From Blautia sp. (GTDB taxonomy: Bacteria; Bacillota; Clostridia; Lachnospirales; Lachnospiraceae): a stretch of 64,000 nt of DNA. Location of the stretch: NCBI GenBank assembly GCA_029257805.1, contig JARIAR010000009.1, positions 124,001 to 188,000 of the forward strand, given 5' to 3'. Within the stretch, counting starts at the first letter, position 1; the number at the start of each line of letters is the position of its first letter. The position numbers were made by a program, and so were the translations under genes. Below, one piece after another: positions 27,221 through 36,172 of this stretch. The notes under the pieces were generated by a model. It was not told where the DNA came from and ran no database searches. It saw nothing but the letters and a program-made list of their open reading frames with translations.

Positions 27221-28608
27221 TTTGTTCTCCCTCCGGAATATTCCGAACATTGCATGAGAAATGCTTTTGCAACTTCCGGATTTCCATAATAATAAAAATG
27301 TGGAAATCCTGCCATAAGTCTTTGATTTCCATGTATGCAATTCCATCCCCTCATGCTTCCAGGCTTCTGCGCATAAAAATCATTTCCACAATTAGGAGAA
27401 TCAAAATAATGAAATTCATGTGCAGGAATTTTCCCCATATTCTCCTTGCCAAGAACATCTTTTTGCTGACTAAGATGAATATATCCAAATCTTCCCAGCT
27501 TAGAGGTCCGATATGCTTTTCCCGGGAAAATTCCCGCCATTTTATGCACACCGCCTTCCATATCTTCCAGTTCTTCATGAAGATACAGAAAGCCTCCACA
27601 TTCTGCAAGACATGGCATCCCGCCTTTAATAGCTGTATTTATAGAATGTCGCATTTCTTCATTTGCTTCCAACTCTTTTGTATATAACTCCGGATATCCG
27701 CCATACAAAAGCATTCCATCCAGATTTTCCGGCAGTTTTTGGTCATGAACAGGAGAAAACCATACAAGCTCTGCTCCCATTTTTCTTAAAAGCTGAAAAT
27801 TATCTTCATAAAAAAAGCAAAAAGCCTCATCTTTTGCCACTCCAATGCGAAGAGGATATTCCGTATGATACGAAAATGCTTCGTTTTCTTCCTCTGGTAT
27901 TTTTGCAACAGATAAATCTACCGCTTCTTCAGCAAGAGAAAGAATCCCCTCGATATCCAAAGTCTCTTCCAAAATCTTTGAAAGACGGAGCAGCTTTTCT
28001 TGAAGTCCGGAAATCTCTTCCGGGAGAATAAGTCCAAGATGACGACTTTCAATAGTACAGTCTTCTACTTTAGGAACATAACCAAGTACCCGAACCGGAA
28101 GACTTTCTTCTACCAGAGCCTTCATTCGTGGATAAAGCATTGGAGACATCTGATTAAAAATCACACCTTTAATGTGACTATTCTTTTTATATTCTAAAAA
28201 TCCTTTTACATAAGCAGCAAGGGACACACTCATTCCTTTACTATTAACAATTAATATAACCGGAGTATCTGTTGTATCAGCAAGATCATAAGCACTTGCC
28301 TGACTTGTATTTCCCCCTACTCCATCGTAGTACCCCATTACCCCTTCCATTACCGCAATATCACAATCTGCTCCATTCATTTCAAGCAAATAGCGCGTAA
28401 GCTCTCTGGATGTAAAAAAAGTATCCAGATTTCTGGATTTTGTCCCAATGACACGACTATGAAACATAGGATCTATATAATCCGGTCCACACTTAAAAGA
28501 TGCTACTTTTTTCTGGCGATTTACAAGAACCTGTAAAAATCCACAGGTGATCAATGTCTTTCCACTTCCGCTTGATCCGGCCGCAAAAAGAATTCTTGGG
28601 ATTTTCAT
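27217..28608 (-). CDS. cbiA: Cobyrinate a,c-diamide synthase CbiA
   Basis: A 463-residue ATP- and glutamine-dependent amidase of the a and c side chains. The N-terminal P-loop-like AAGSSGSGKTLITCGFLQ is followed by PDYIDPMFH, and the glutaminase domain has CLAECGGFLYLHEEL. The frame is open to 28626, but the ATG at 28608 overlaps the preceding stop as ATGA, and GGAGG lies 8 bases upstream. Confidence 0.96.
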   Translation of the reverse strand: MKIPRILFAAGSSGSGKTLITCGFLQVLVNRQKKVASFKCGPDYIDPMFHSRVIGTKSRNLDTFFTSRELTRYLLEMNGADCDIAVMEGVMGYYDGVGGNTSQASAYDLADTTDTPVILIVNSKGMSVSLAAYVKGFLEYKKNSHIKGVIFNQMSPMLYPRMKALVEESLPVRVLGYVPKVEDCTIESRHLGLILPEEISGLQEKLLRLSKILEETLDIEGILSLAEEAVDLSVAKIPEEENEAFSYHTEYPLRIGVAKDEAFCFFYEDNFQLLRKMGAELVWFSPVHDQKLPENLDGMLLYGGYPELYTKELEANEEMRHSINTAIKGGMPCLAECGGFLYLHEELEDMEGGVHKMAGIFPGKAYRTSKLGRFGYIHLSQQKDVLGKENMGKIPAHEFHYFDSPNCGNDFYAQKPGSMRGWNCIHGNQRLMAGFPHFYYYGNPEVAKAFLMQCSEYSGGRTK

Positions 28609-30572
28609 AAGGATTTCCTCCTGCATGTAATAATATAGATCGGATTTTCTCCCATCATCATATGATACCGTCCTACAGATTTTGATCTGGAGACTCCAAG
28701 CTGCACGATATCCGTTTCTTCAAATTCAAAATCACGGATTGCCTCTATTGCCTCTGATACGGTTTCTAAAGTAATACAGTTGATAACAATCTTCACAAAA
28801 GGATTTTTCTTAAGAAGAAGTGCTATGATTTCTTTTAAGTTTCCGGAAGATCCTCCGATAAAAGCATGGGTTGGCGCCGGAAGTTCTTCCATAGCCGCAG
28901 GTGCCGTCCCTCCTATAATTTCCAGATTTTCTGCTGCAAATTTTATTTTATTTTCCTGCAAAAGACCGAGAGCCTCTTCTTTTTTTTCAATGGCATATAC
29001 TTTTCCCTGATGCGCCCGAAGTGACATTTCCACAGACACCGAACCTGTTCCTGCTCCTATGTCATAGCAGACGGAATCTTCCAAAAGCCCAAGTTTCATA
29101 AGAGATACCGTTCTTACTTCTTCCTTTGTCATTGGTGCTTTTCCACGGATAAATTCTTCATCCCTGATTCCATGTGTTGTCTTCCAGGAAAGAGCATTTT
29201 CGTGATAAGCGCATACTACACACAAAGAATCCCCTTCATAACTTGTCAGCTCTTCTGCACGTTTCACAAAAATATTCTCATTATCATAGGACAGGTTTTC
29301 TCCTACATAAAGCAGCACATCTCCCATGTTATAAGAAGTAAGTTTGGCAGCAAGTTTTGAAATGCCATCTTTTGTTCCAAGAATAGAAAAAACTTTTCGA
29401 TTATAACGAATAAGGGAAATAAGATTGCATTCTCTTCCATGGGCGCTTACAATTTTTGCATCATCCCAGGAAAGCCCTGCCTTTGCCATAAAATATGACA
29501 CAGAAGAAATACCACATATCACTTCTATTTCTTTTCCGAGAAGTGCAAAAAGTTTCTTTGCTCCGCTATAAAATCCAACATCTCCAGAAAGCGCAATTAC
29601 CACACGTTCATATCCTGGATGTTCCTTTATGTATTGTACGATTTTTGCACTGTCATATTCATAAACAACTGTATGATGCGGCTGTTTTACAGAATCTGCA
29701 ATCCGTCTTGCTCCGATTAAAAGATCCGCTTTTTCCAAAGCCTGTTTTCCTTCCAGAGTCAGGGTTTTTTCGCTTCCCATTCCGATTCCCAGGAGAGTAA
29801 TATGCGGTTTAACGGAGAACCCATATCGTTGGGATAGCATTTTTTTACAGGCAGAAAGGGAAATTCCTTCTTCCTTCAATGGTCTTCCAATAATAACCGG
29901 AACAACACCACAGGCAAGTGCCGCATCAATCTTTTCAGGAAAGCCTCCTGCTTTTCCCGAATCTTTTGTTACAAGATAGCGACAATGGTATTGACGCAGC
30001 ATCGCTTCATTCATCTCTTTTGAAAAAGGTCCCTGCATTCCAATCAGATGCCTTCCTTCAAAACCGCAGGCGCTGCATTCTTCCATTACAGAAGGAAGCG
30101 ATAGTACCCGGGCATAAAGCCTGTCTTTATAATTATTTACACGAAGAAACTTTTTCAATTCTTTGCTTCCGGTTGTCAAAAGCACATTCCCTTCTGTACG
30201 ATTTAAAAAATCCACTGCATCTTCTGTATTTTCTACATATACAGCCTGTTCTGTTAATCCGCTCTCTTCCCTGAGAATGCGATTATATGGAATGCCTTTT
30301 TCTTTACAAACACTCTGAATATTTAATGTTACTTCCGCCGCATATGGATGTGTAGCATCCAAAACAAAATCCGGCACTTCCTTTTCAAAAAAATCGTACA
30401 TCTTTTCTTTATCCAGACGGCCTGTATGAATATGAAGACAGGGATTTTCTGTTAATTGTCTGCCGCCATATTCTGTTGCTGCACACGCGCATACAGAAAC
30501 ACCATGTTCCGAAAGAAAATGGCACAGTTCATATCCCTCTGTGGTTCCTGCAAAAACAACGGCTTTTTCCAT
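28605..30572 (-). CDS. cbiJET: Three-domain fusion CbiJ-CbiE-CbiT
   Basis: A 655-residue protein joining three cobalamin enzymes. Residues 1 to about 250 are CbiJ/CobK, the NAD(P)H precorrin-6A reductase (VVFAGTTEGYEL, LDATHPYAAEVT). Residues 256 to about 455 are CbiE, the C5 methyltransferase (ITLLGIGMGSEKTLT, IALSGDVGFYSG, CGISSVSYF). Residues 466-650 are CbiT, the C15 methyltransferase/decarboxylase (GKAPMTKEEVRTVSL, YDIGAGTGSVSVE). CbiE-CbiT fusion is the well-known CobL arrangement; the added reductase is less common. These are consecutive pathway steps, so channelling is plausible. RBS GGAGGGTAAAATGG. Confidence 0.95.
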   Translation of the reverse strand: MEKAVVFAGTTEGYELCHFLSEHGVSVCACAATEYGGRQLTENPCLHIHTGRLDKEKMYDFFEKEVPDFVLDATHPYAAEVTLNIQSVCKEKGIPYNRILREESGLTEQAVYVENTEDAVDFLNRTEGNVLLTTGSKELKKFLRVNNYKDRLYARVLSLPSVMEECSACGFEGRHLIGMQGPFSKEMNEAMLRQYHCRYLVTKDSGKAGGFPEKIDAALACGVVPVIIGRPLKEEGISLSACKKMLSQRYGFSVKPHITLLGIGMGSEKTLTLEGKQALEKADLLIGARRIADSVKQPHHTVVYEYDSAKIVQYIKEHPGYERVVIALSGDVGFYSGAKKLFALLGKEIEVICGISSVSYFMAKAGLSWDDAKIVSAHGRECNLISLIRYNRKVFSILGTKDGISKLAAKLTSYNMGDVLLYVGENLSYDNENIFVKRAEELTSYEGDSLCVVCAYHENALSWKTTHGIRDEEFIRGKAPMTKEEVRTVSLMKLGLLEDSVCYDIGAGTGSVSVEMSLRAHQGKVYAIEKKEEALGLLQENKIKFAAENLEIIGGTAPAAMEELPAPTHAFIGGSSGNLKEIIALLLKKNPFVKIVINCITLETVSEAIEAIRDFEFEETDIVQLGVSRSKSVGRYHMMMGENPIYIITCRRKSL

Positions 30573-30585
30573 TTTACCCTCCAGT

Positions 30586-31317
30586 TTATACTCCTCTATA
30601 TCCTCTTGGTGTTACCATTTTTCCATTGAGTTCTTTTGTCTGAGAGTTTCCAATGAATACAGTAGTAAACATGTCTACATTGGTATCACGGAGTTCGCCT
30701 AAAGTTAAAACTTTCGCACATTCCCCTTCTCTTGCAATATGAGAAACAATTCCGCATACTGTTTCCGGCATTCTGTACTTCATCAGCAGATCACATGCTT
30801 TTTGAAGATAGTCATGACGTTTTTTACTGGATGGATTATATAAACATATAACAAAATCAGCTTCTGCAGCACACAAAAGACGTTTTTCGATTTTTTCCCA
30901 TGGAGTAAGAAGATCGCTTAAACTGATCAGACAGAAATCATGAATTAAAGGAGCTCCCAAAACAGCAGCTCCTCCTGTTGCAGCTGTTACACCCGGAATA
31001 ATTTCCAGTTCTGTATCGGGATAATCTTTTCCAACTTCATACATAAGCCCTGCCATTCCATAAACACCAGCATCTCCGCTGCATATCATAGAAACAGTCC
31101 GGCCTTTTTCTGCCTCTTCAAAGGCAAGAACGCATCGGTCAACCTCTTTTTTCATAGGGGTTGTCATAAATTCTTTACCTGAAAAATAATCTTTTACAAG
31201 ATCAACATAAACCGTATATCCAATGATCACATCGCTATCATTAAGAGCACGGATTGCTCTTCCAGTCATCTGATCATACGCTCCAGGACCAATTCCCACT
31301 ACATAAATTTTATTCAA
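30586..31317 (-). CDS. cbiH: Precorrin-3B / cobalt-factor III C17-methyltransferase CbiH
   Basis: A 243-residue class III SAM-dependent methyltransferase that performs ring contraction with C17 methylation. It has VVGIGPGAYDQMTGRA, SMICSGDAGVYGMAG and PGVTAATGGAAVLGAPL. Translation starts at TTG 31317, with GGAGG 7 bases upstream, and overlaps the 3' end of cbiG by 8 bases. Confidence 0.95.
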   Translation of the reverse strand: MNKIYVVGIGPGAYDQMTGRAIRALNDSDVIIGYTVYVDLVKDYFSGKEFMTTPMKKEVDRCVLAFEEAEKGRTVSMICSGDAGVYGMAGLMYEVGKDYPDTELEIIPGVTAATGGAAVLGAPLIHDFCLISLSDLLTPWEKIEKRLLCAAEADFVICLYNPSSKKRHDYLQKACDLLMKYRMPETVCGIVSHIAREGECAKVLTLGELRDTNVDMFTTVFIGNSQTKELNGKMVTPRGYRGV

Positions 31318-32353
31318 AACGCATCCTCCAATCTTTTAGGGCAACGGCTGTTGTAACTCCGTCCCGCCCTGTTTTCTTTTGAATGAGCCTGCCCTTTTCT
31401 GCTGCCAGAACGGCACTTCGCTCACATACATTATCTACACCAGTTACCTGTTTTACAAAACAGGATTCTGTAAATTCTCCCGAAACATCCAAAAGGGTTT
31501 CTTTGTTATAGGTAACAAAAGGAATTCCCCATTCATCAGAAAGCCCCAAAAGACCTTCTTCTTCTTTTTTAATATCTATACTTGAAAGACATCCTATTGC
31601 TTCCTGATAAAGATCAAGGGACTCTATGCAGGCTTCTGCTGCTTTTTTTATACCGAAAATTTCTTTGCCCTTCCGGCATCCCATTCCAAGAACTGCAGCC
31701 GGCGGTACAACATGAACGGTCGAGGCAAAAGGGAAACAGCTTTTATGGATGGTAACTGCAATTCCTACTTCAGGCATATTTTCCCTATTCCTGCCACACA
31801 GCACCAAACCTTCCGGAAGCTGTCCATCCCATGGAAATTCACTGAAAAATCCAACTCTTTTCCCAGCTAGCAAGGCTGCCGAAACTTCTTTTGCAGCTTT
31901 CATATGAAAAATTTCACAATGATTTTTTTTAGCAAATACATCTACTGCAAATCTGTTATGCAGATCAGTTGCTGTTGTAATAACCGGAAGGCTATGTAAA
32001 ATTTCAGAAGCCTCCAAAGCCAGCTCATTTGCCCCTCCAAGATGTCCGGAAAGAAGAGAGATTACAAACTTTCCACACTCATCGATCACAAGCACAGCCG
32101 GATCTCCTGTTTTCTTCTTGATATAAGGAGCAATGCTGCGCACTGCAATTCCGCAGGCACCTATAAACACAAGGGCATCCGAATCCTCAAACTTTTGTCC
32201 TGCCCACTCCTCTGTCTGCTCTTTTATGGAATCTGGGATATAGCGGCTTTTTCCATCAAGAGATACTTCAGCCCCTTTTTCCACAAATCCCTTTTTTAAT
32301 TTTTCTCCTGTTTCCCACCCTGTTAAACTGAAACAGATTATAGCTACTTTCAT
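31310..32353 (-). CDS. cbiG: Cobalt-precorrin-5A hydrolase CbiG
   Basis: A 347-residue protein of the anaerobic pathway that opens the delta-lactone and releases acetaldehyde. It shows CGIAVRSIAPYI, VISLLSGHLGGANELA and, in the C-terminal domain, LGMGCRKGKE. Its presence with cbiD shows the oxygen-independent route. The ATG overlaps the cbiF stop as ATGA. Confidence 0.94.
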   Translation of the reverse strand: MKVAIICFSLTGWETGEKLKKGFVEKGAEVSLDGKSRYIPDSIKEQTEEWAGQKFEDSDALVFIGACGIAVRSIAPYIKKKTGDPAVLVIDECGKFVISLLSGHLGGANELALEASEILHSLPVITTATDLHNRFAVDVFAKKNHCEIFHMKAAKEVSAALLAGKRVGFFSEFPWDGQLPEGLVLCGRNRENMPEVGIAVTIHKSCFPFASTVHVVPPAAVLGMGCRKGKEIFGIKKAAEACIESLDLYQEAIGCLSSIDIKKEEEGLLGLSDEWGIPFVTYNKETLLDVSGEFTESCFVKQVTGVDNVCERSAVLAAEKGRLIQKKTGRDGVTTAVALKDWRMRFE

Positions 32354-33108
32354 TTAGAAGCCTCGCGAAACTCCGTCGTAAATTCAGGATCATAAAGTTT
32401 TGATCTTTCATAACGCGCACCCTTTACTGCATCTCCAATGATCATAAGGGCTGTTTTTGTTATGTGATTCTTTTTTGCCGTTTCTGCCAAAGTATCTACA
32501 GTACATATCAATTTCTTTTCATCATCCCATGTAGCCTTATAAACAATCGCAGCCGGTGTATCCGGACGATATCCGCCTTCTATAAGACGCCTGCTTAATT
32601 CATCTAACATACCCGTACTTAAAAATACCACCATTGTCGCATTATGGGCTGCGAAAGACTGGATACTTTCTTTTTCCGGAACGGGAGTCCGTCCCTCCAT
32701 ACGTGTAATAATGACACTTTGAGAAATATCCGGCAGTGTATATTCCAGATTTAAAGCACTTGCTGCGCCACAAAAAGAGCTGACACCAGGACAGGAATCG
32801 TAGGTAATTCCTTTTTCATCTAAAATATCCATTTGCTCCCGGATAGCTCCATAAATACATGGATCTCCTGTATGAAGACGGACGGTTGTTTTTCCTTCCG
32901 CTTCCGCTTTTTCCATTACAGATATCACTTCTTCCAAAGTCATTTTCGCACTGTTATAAATCGTACACACATCTTTGGAATATTCCAACAACTGCGGATT
33001 AACAAGTGATCCTGCATAAATAATCACATCTGCTTCTTCTAAATACTGTTTACCTCTTACTGTGATCAAATCCGGTGCTCCCGGACCAGCCCCTACAAAA
33101 TGTACCAT
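32350..33108 (-). CDS. cbiF: Precorrin-4 C11-methyltransferase CbiF
   Basis: A 252-residue class III methyltransferase with VHFVGAGPGAPDLITVRG, VIIYAGSLVNPQLLEY, RLHTGDPCIYGAIREQMD and CPGVSSFCGAASALNLEYTLP. These are the CbiF/CobM motifs. It follows cbiL by 3 bases and overlaps cbiG by 4. Confidence 0.96.
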   Translation of the reverse strand: MVHFVGAGPGAPDLITVRGKQYLEEADVIIYAGSLVNPQLLEYSKDVCTIYNSAKMTLEEVISVMEKAEAEGKTTVRLHTGDPCIYGAIREQMDILDEKGITYDSCPGVSSFCGAASALNLEYTLPDISQSVIITRMEGRTPVPEKESIQSFAAHNATMVVFLSTGMLDELSRRLIEGGYRPDTPAAIVYKATWDDEKKLICTVDTLAETAKKNHITKTALMIIGDAVKGARYERSKLYDPEFTTEFREASK

Positions 33109-33111
33109 ATC

Positions 33112-33798
33112 TCATTCTCCTTTTTCTACAATGATCAGTGAATAATATCCGGAAGAATCCGGAATATCTTCTAACTTTGTATATATTTTTTCATCTGGCA
33201 TTCCGCAGTTTTCAATCATCATACCTTTTTCTCCAGATACAAGAAGTGCTTCTTTTACTTTTTTTATTTTTTTCCCGGCTTTCATAAAAACTTTTGTGCC
33301 AGGGAGCTTTAGCGCTTCTTCTATCTGATAAGAAGCAGGAATTACATGAAGCATCTCTGCTTTTTCTACAAGTCCTGTATTTAATCTGGCAGCGACTGCG
33401 CAAAACGATGTAATACCACTTATGATTTCTGTGTCATATCCCATTTTCTTAATTCGTTCATGCACATATATATAGGTAGAATATACAGTCGGATCTCCTA
33501 ATGTAAGAAATGCAACTGTATGCCCCTTCTCTAGTTCTTTTTCAACAAGAGCGGCCCCTTCCTGATGGTATTTTTCCAACAGTTGAGGATCTTTTGTCAT
33601 AGGCATATGAACCGGCAAAAGTGCTTTATCTGCCAGTTGCGGATATGCGCCTTCCACAATTTTATATGCCACTGTTTCTTTTGGTTCTTCACCCGGAACT
33701 GCAATAATATCTGCTTCCTTTATAATGCGAAGTGCTTTTAATGTAAGAAGTTCCGGATCTCCTGGTCCTACACCAATTCCATATAATTTACCTTTCAT
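33112..33798 (-). CDS. cbiL: Precorrin-2 / cobalt-factor II C20-methyltransferase CbiL
   Basis: A 228-residue class III methyltransferase that begins KLYGIGVGPGDPELLTLKALRII, with FLTLGDPTVYSTYIYV and ISGITSFCAVAARLN. It acts at the first committed step after cobalt insertion. It starts 18 bases after cbiD. The cobalt chelatase that would feed it is not in this window. Confidence 0.96.
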   Translation of the reverse strand: MKGKLYGIGVGPGDPELLTLKALRIIKEADIIAVPGEEPKETVAYKIVEGAYPQLADKALLPVHMPMTKDPQLLEKYHQEGAALVEKELEKGHTVAFLTLGDPTVYSTYIYVHERIKKMGYDTEIISGITSFCAVAARLNTGLVEKAEMLHVIPASYQIEEALKLPGTKVFMKAGKKIKKVKEALLVSGEKGMMIENCGMPDEKIYTKLEDIPDSSGYYSLIIVEKGE

Positions 33799-33816
33799 TA
33801 AGAATCCTCCTGTATC

Positions 33817-34968
33817 TCACGGCTGTTCTATAATCTTTTGTATTAGTTTTGCTGCATCTTCCGTTTGTCCTAAATATCCATGTGTATTAGAAAAAACAAC
33901 AGCACCTAAAAGAATCTGCTCATAGGAACGATGATTTAAATAAAACTGAATTTTTTTCATGATCTCTTCCATAGTTTTTTCCAGATACCCGTACTGTTCC
34001 AAAACATTCAAGGCCTCATCTGTAGTACTACAGGACAAAATTTCCTTTGCACATGGGAGAGAGGCACCTGCCCGTATGGCATTAGAGGCCAAGACTTCCA
34101 TACGCCCGTCCGCGCTATGAGAATGTGTATTCATAATTCCTGCCGCAACTTTTACAAACTTTCCAATATGGGCCACAAACAAAATCCCTTTTACCCCCAT
34201 ATCAACCGCCATATCAATTGTTTCCCCAACATAATTACTGCATTTCATATTCCTTTCAAAAGGAAGTGCCGCATGTTCTTTTAAATACTCTGCCCCATAA
34301 TTTCCCGGTGTTACAAGAAGATAATTTTCTCCTTGGGCGTGATGCTGACGCATTTCTACCCGTATACTTTCGATTAATGCTTTTTCACTCATAGGCTCTA
34401 CAATTCCTGTTGTGCCAAGAATGGAAATCCCTCCTACGATACCAAGCCTTGGATTAAAAGTTTTTTGCCCGATTTTTTCTCCTTCCGGAACAAAAATCGT
34501 AATTTTAAGACCATCTTTATAGTGGTAAAAAAGCACTGCTTCTTCTGCCTGTTCCAATATCATTTCACGAGGAACAGGATTAATGGCAGCCTCCCCTATT
34601 TTTTGAGAAAGTCCTGGTTTTGTTACACGTCCGACTCCCTCTCCTCCATCCAGAAAAATCCCAGGTTCTTTTGTCTTTTCTACTTTTGCATAAATAAGAA
34701 TTCCGTTGGTAGTATCCGGATCATCTCCTCCGTCTTTTCTTACAGCACACGTAACTACGTTCTCATTCATCTGTATATCTTCCAACTGCAAAAACAACGG
34801 AATCCCTTTCGGTGTCATAAGCTTTACACCGGTAATTTTTTTCTGTCCCAGAAGCATCTCTATTGCTCCTCTGCTGGCAGCTGCTGCGCAGGAACCTGTT
34901 GTATAACCGAAACGAAGTTTCTTCTGTCCACGGATAACGTAATAGTTCTCCAATCCATTACTATTCAT
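33817..34968 (-). CDS. cbiD: Cobalt-precorrin-5B C1-methyltransferase CbiD
   Basis: A 383-residue enzyme that methylates C1 in the anaerobic pathway. It has the signature LRFGYTTGSCAAAASRGA near residue 20, LGTTGIVEPMSEKAL, and HIGKFVKVAAGIMNTHSHSADGRME. The frame is open upstream to a GTG at 35049, but CGGAGGAAATATATG sets the ATG at 34968. It is the first gene of the cobalamin operon, and an intrinsic terminator ends only 17 bases before the start codon, so expression depends on readthrough of the leader. Confidence 0.96.
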   Translation of the reverse strand: MNSNGLENYYVIRGQKKLRFGYTTGSCAAAASRGAIEMLLGQKKITGVKLMTPKGIPLFLQLEDIQMNENVVTCAVRKDGGDDPDTTNGILIYAKVEKTKEPGIFLDGGEGVGRVTKPGLSQKIGEAAINPVPREMILEQAEEAVLFYHYKDGLKITIFVPEGEKIGQKTFNPRLGIVGGISILGTTGIVEPMSEKALIESIRVEMRQHHAQGENYLLVTPGNYGAEYLKEHAALPFERNMKCSNYVGETIDMAVDMGVKGILFVAHIGKFVKVAAGIMNTHSHSADGRMEVLASNAIRAGASLPCAKEILSCSTTDEALNVLEQYGYLEKTMEEIMKKIQFYLNHRSYEQILLGAVVFSNTHGYLGQTEDAAKLIQKIIEQP

Positions 34969-34985
34969 ATATTTCCTCCGTATAT

Positions 34986-35020
34986 AAAAAAGAAGGATTT
35001 GTGTGACAACAAACCCTTCT
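34986..35020 (-). terminator. Attenuator terminator in the cbiD leader
   Basis: On minus, AGAAGGGTTTGT (35009-35020) pairs over 12 bp, with one G-U, with ACAAATCCTTCT (34991-35002) around a 6-base loop and is followed by five T. It lies between promoter and gene, immediately before the cbiD RBS, which is the position of a riboswitch or attenuator expression platform. Confidence 0.85.
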
Positions 35021-35115
35021 GTCATGCTCAAGCTGTTCCGTTTCCTCACATCTCCAGAAGCCTCCGGAATCTCCCGGTTGCCTCAGGAAACGCCTTATCT
35101 GAAAGTATTTTTCTG
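35021..35115 (-). ncRNA. Structured 5' leader upstream of the cobalamin operon, class unassigned
   Basis: The RNA predicted to start near 35115 runs about 95 nt before the attenuator. A 7-bp stem, CGUUUCC (35086-35092) with GGAAACG (35039-35045), encloses GC-rich sequence that folds as an imperfect hairpin over 35054-35087: GAGGC with GCUUC, then CCGG with CCGG around GAGAUU. CUUUC (35101-35105) can pair with GAAGG in the terminator's 5' arm, a possible antiterminator. I find no B12 box (GCCACTG or AGYCAGGAGACC), no T-box and no TPP, SAM-I or FMN core. Short GGCAA and CGGAACAG pieces recall NiCo RNAs, but too weakly to assign. Confidence 0.55.
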
Positions 35116-35121
35116 GTTTTT

Positions 35122-35150
35122 ATTATATAATTTTATATCTGAAAAGTCAA
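35122..35150 (-). promoter_or_regulatory. Promoter of the cobalamin operon
   Basis: On minus, TTGACT (35145-35150), a 17-base spacer and TATAAT (35122-35127). Start of transcription is predicted near 35115, giving a leader of about 147 nt before cbiD. Confidence 0.8.
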
Positions 35151-35201
35151 TTTTAAGTTCCTTTCCTCAAGAAAAATCCAGAAAATATTCTACTTTTCGC
35201 C

Positions 35202-35230
35202 TTGTTATTTCCTACAAAAACTGATATGCT
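35202..35230 (+). promoter_or_regulatory. Promoter of the pseudouridine synthase gene
   Basis: TTGTTA (35202-35207) and TATGCT (35225-35230) with a 17-base spacer, 36 bases before the ATG at 35267. It is divergent from the cobalamin operon promoter. Confidence 0.6.
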
Positions 35231-35266
35231 TGAAACAAAATTCATCATTCAGAAAGTGATCAAAAT

Positions 35267-36154
35267 ATGGAACGAATTTTAAATTATCATATAAAAAAAG
35301 AACAGGAAGGTTTGGAAATTCTTCTGTTTCTTCGCCAGAAAGGATTCTCACAGAATATTCTTTCTTCTATGAAAACACTTCCTGACGCCATTATTTTAAA
35401 TGACACAAAGGCATTTGGCAGAACAAAATTAAGAGAAGGTGATATTCTCCGCATTCATATTCCCGAGCCGGAATCTTCTTCCCATATCGTCCCCACAAAA
35501 ATGGAACTTTCTATTTTATATGAAGATGAAGACATTCTTGTTTTAAACAAACCTGCCAACATGCCTATCCATCCATCTCAGGGAAATTATGAAAATACCC
35601 TGGCCAATGGAGTCGCCTACTATTTTCTTCAAAAAGGAGAACCCTTTGTATATCGATGTATCAACCGTCTTGATCGTGATACAACCGGAGGACTGATCCT
35701 TGCAAAAAACGCTTTAAGTGCTGCACTTCTTGGCCGTCAGATGCAGCAGCGTAACATCCATCGAACCTATCTTGCACTGGCAGAAGGAAAAACACCCGAA
35801 AAAGGAATCATATCTGCTCCTATAGCAAGGGAAGAAGGCTCTGTGATCACACGAAAGGTGGACTTTGAAACAGGAGAACGGGCTGTTACGCATTTTCAAC
35901 GTCTGGCGTATTCCAATAACCTTTCCCTTGTGGAACTGCATCTGGAAACAGGACGAACACATCAGATCCGGGTTCATTTGCAATTTCTGGGACATCCTAT
36001 TCCCGGCGACTACCTTTACAACCCTGTTTATGACAAAATCAAACGGCAGGCCCTCCATTCGTATCAACTGGAATTTTCTCATCCCATTACAGAAAATCCA
36101 CTCCTCTTTACAGCTCCTGTTCCACAGGATTTTCTTTTTGCTTTTCATGCATAA
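35267..36154 (+). CDS. RluA-family pseudouridine synthase
   Basis: A 295-residue RNA pseudouridine synthase. An S4-like N-terminal region is degenerate; the catalytic core has ILVLNKPANMPIHPS (motif I, about 90-104), INRLDRDTTGGLILAK with the catalytic Asp136, and ETGRTHQIRVHLQFLGHPIPGD. These fit the RluA/RluC/RluD branch; the target uridine in rRNA or tRNA cannot be told. The RBS is weak (AGAAAGTG). It converges on the DUF2007 gene. Confidence 0.93.
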   Translation: MERILNYHIKKEQEGLEILLFLRQKGFSQNILSSMKTLPDAIILNDTKAFGRTKLREGDILRIHIPEPESSSHIVPTKMELSILYEDEDILVLNKPANMPIHPSQGNYENTLANGVAYYFLQKGEPFVYRCINRLDRDTTGGLILAKNALSAALLGRQMQQRNIHRTYLALAEGKTPEKGIISAPIAREEGSVITRKVDFETGERAVTHFQRLAYSNNLSLVELHLETGRTHQIRVHLQFLGHPIPGDYLYNPVYDKIKRQALHSYQLEFSHPITENPLLFTAPVPQDFLFAFHA

Positions 36155-36172
36155 AATAAAACTTATATACAC

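Noticed and set aside
34969..35049. Upstream extension of cbiD from a GTG at 35049
   Set aside because: The in-frame extension is encoded by the terminator hairpin and the RBS itself; the ATG at 34968 has a perfect ribosome site and matches family N-termini.
34465..35130. 221-codon plus-strand open frame over cbiD and its leader
   Set aside because: It runs antisense through conserved cbiD and across the attenuator hairpin; no ribosome site and no recognisable protein.
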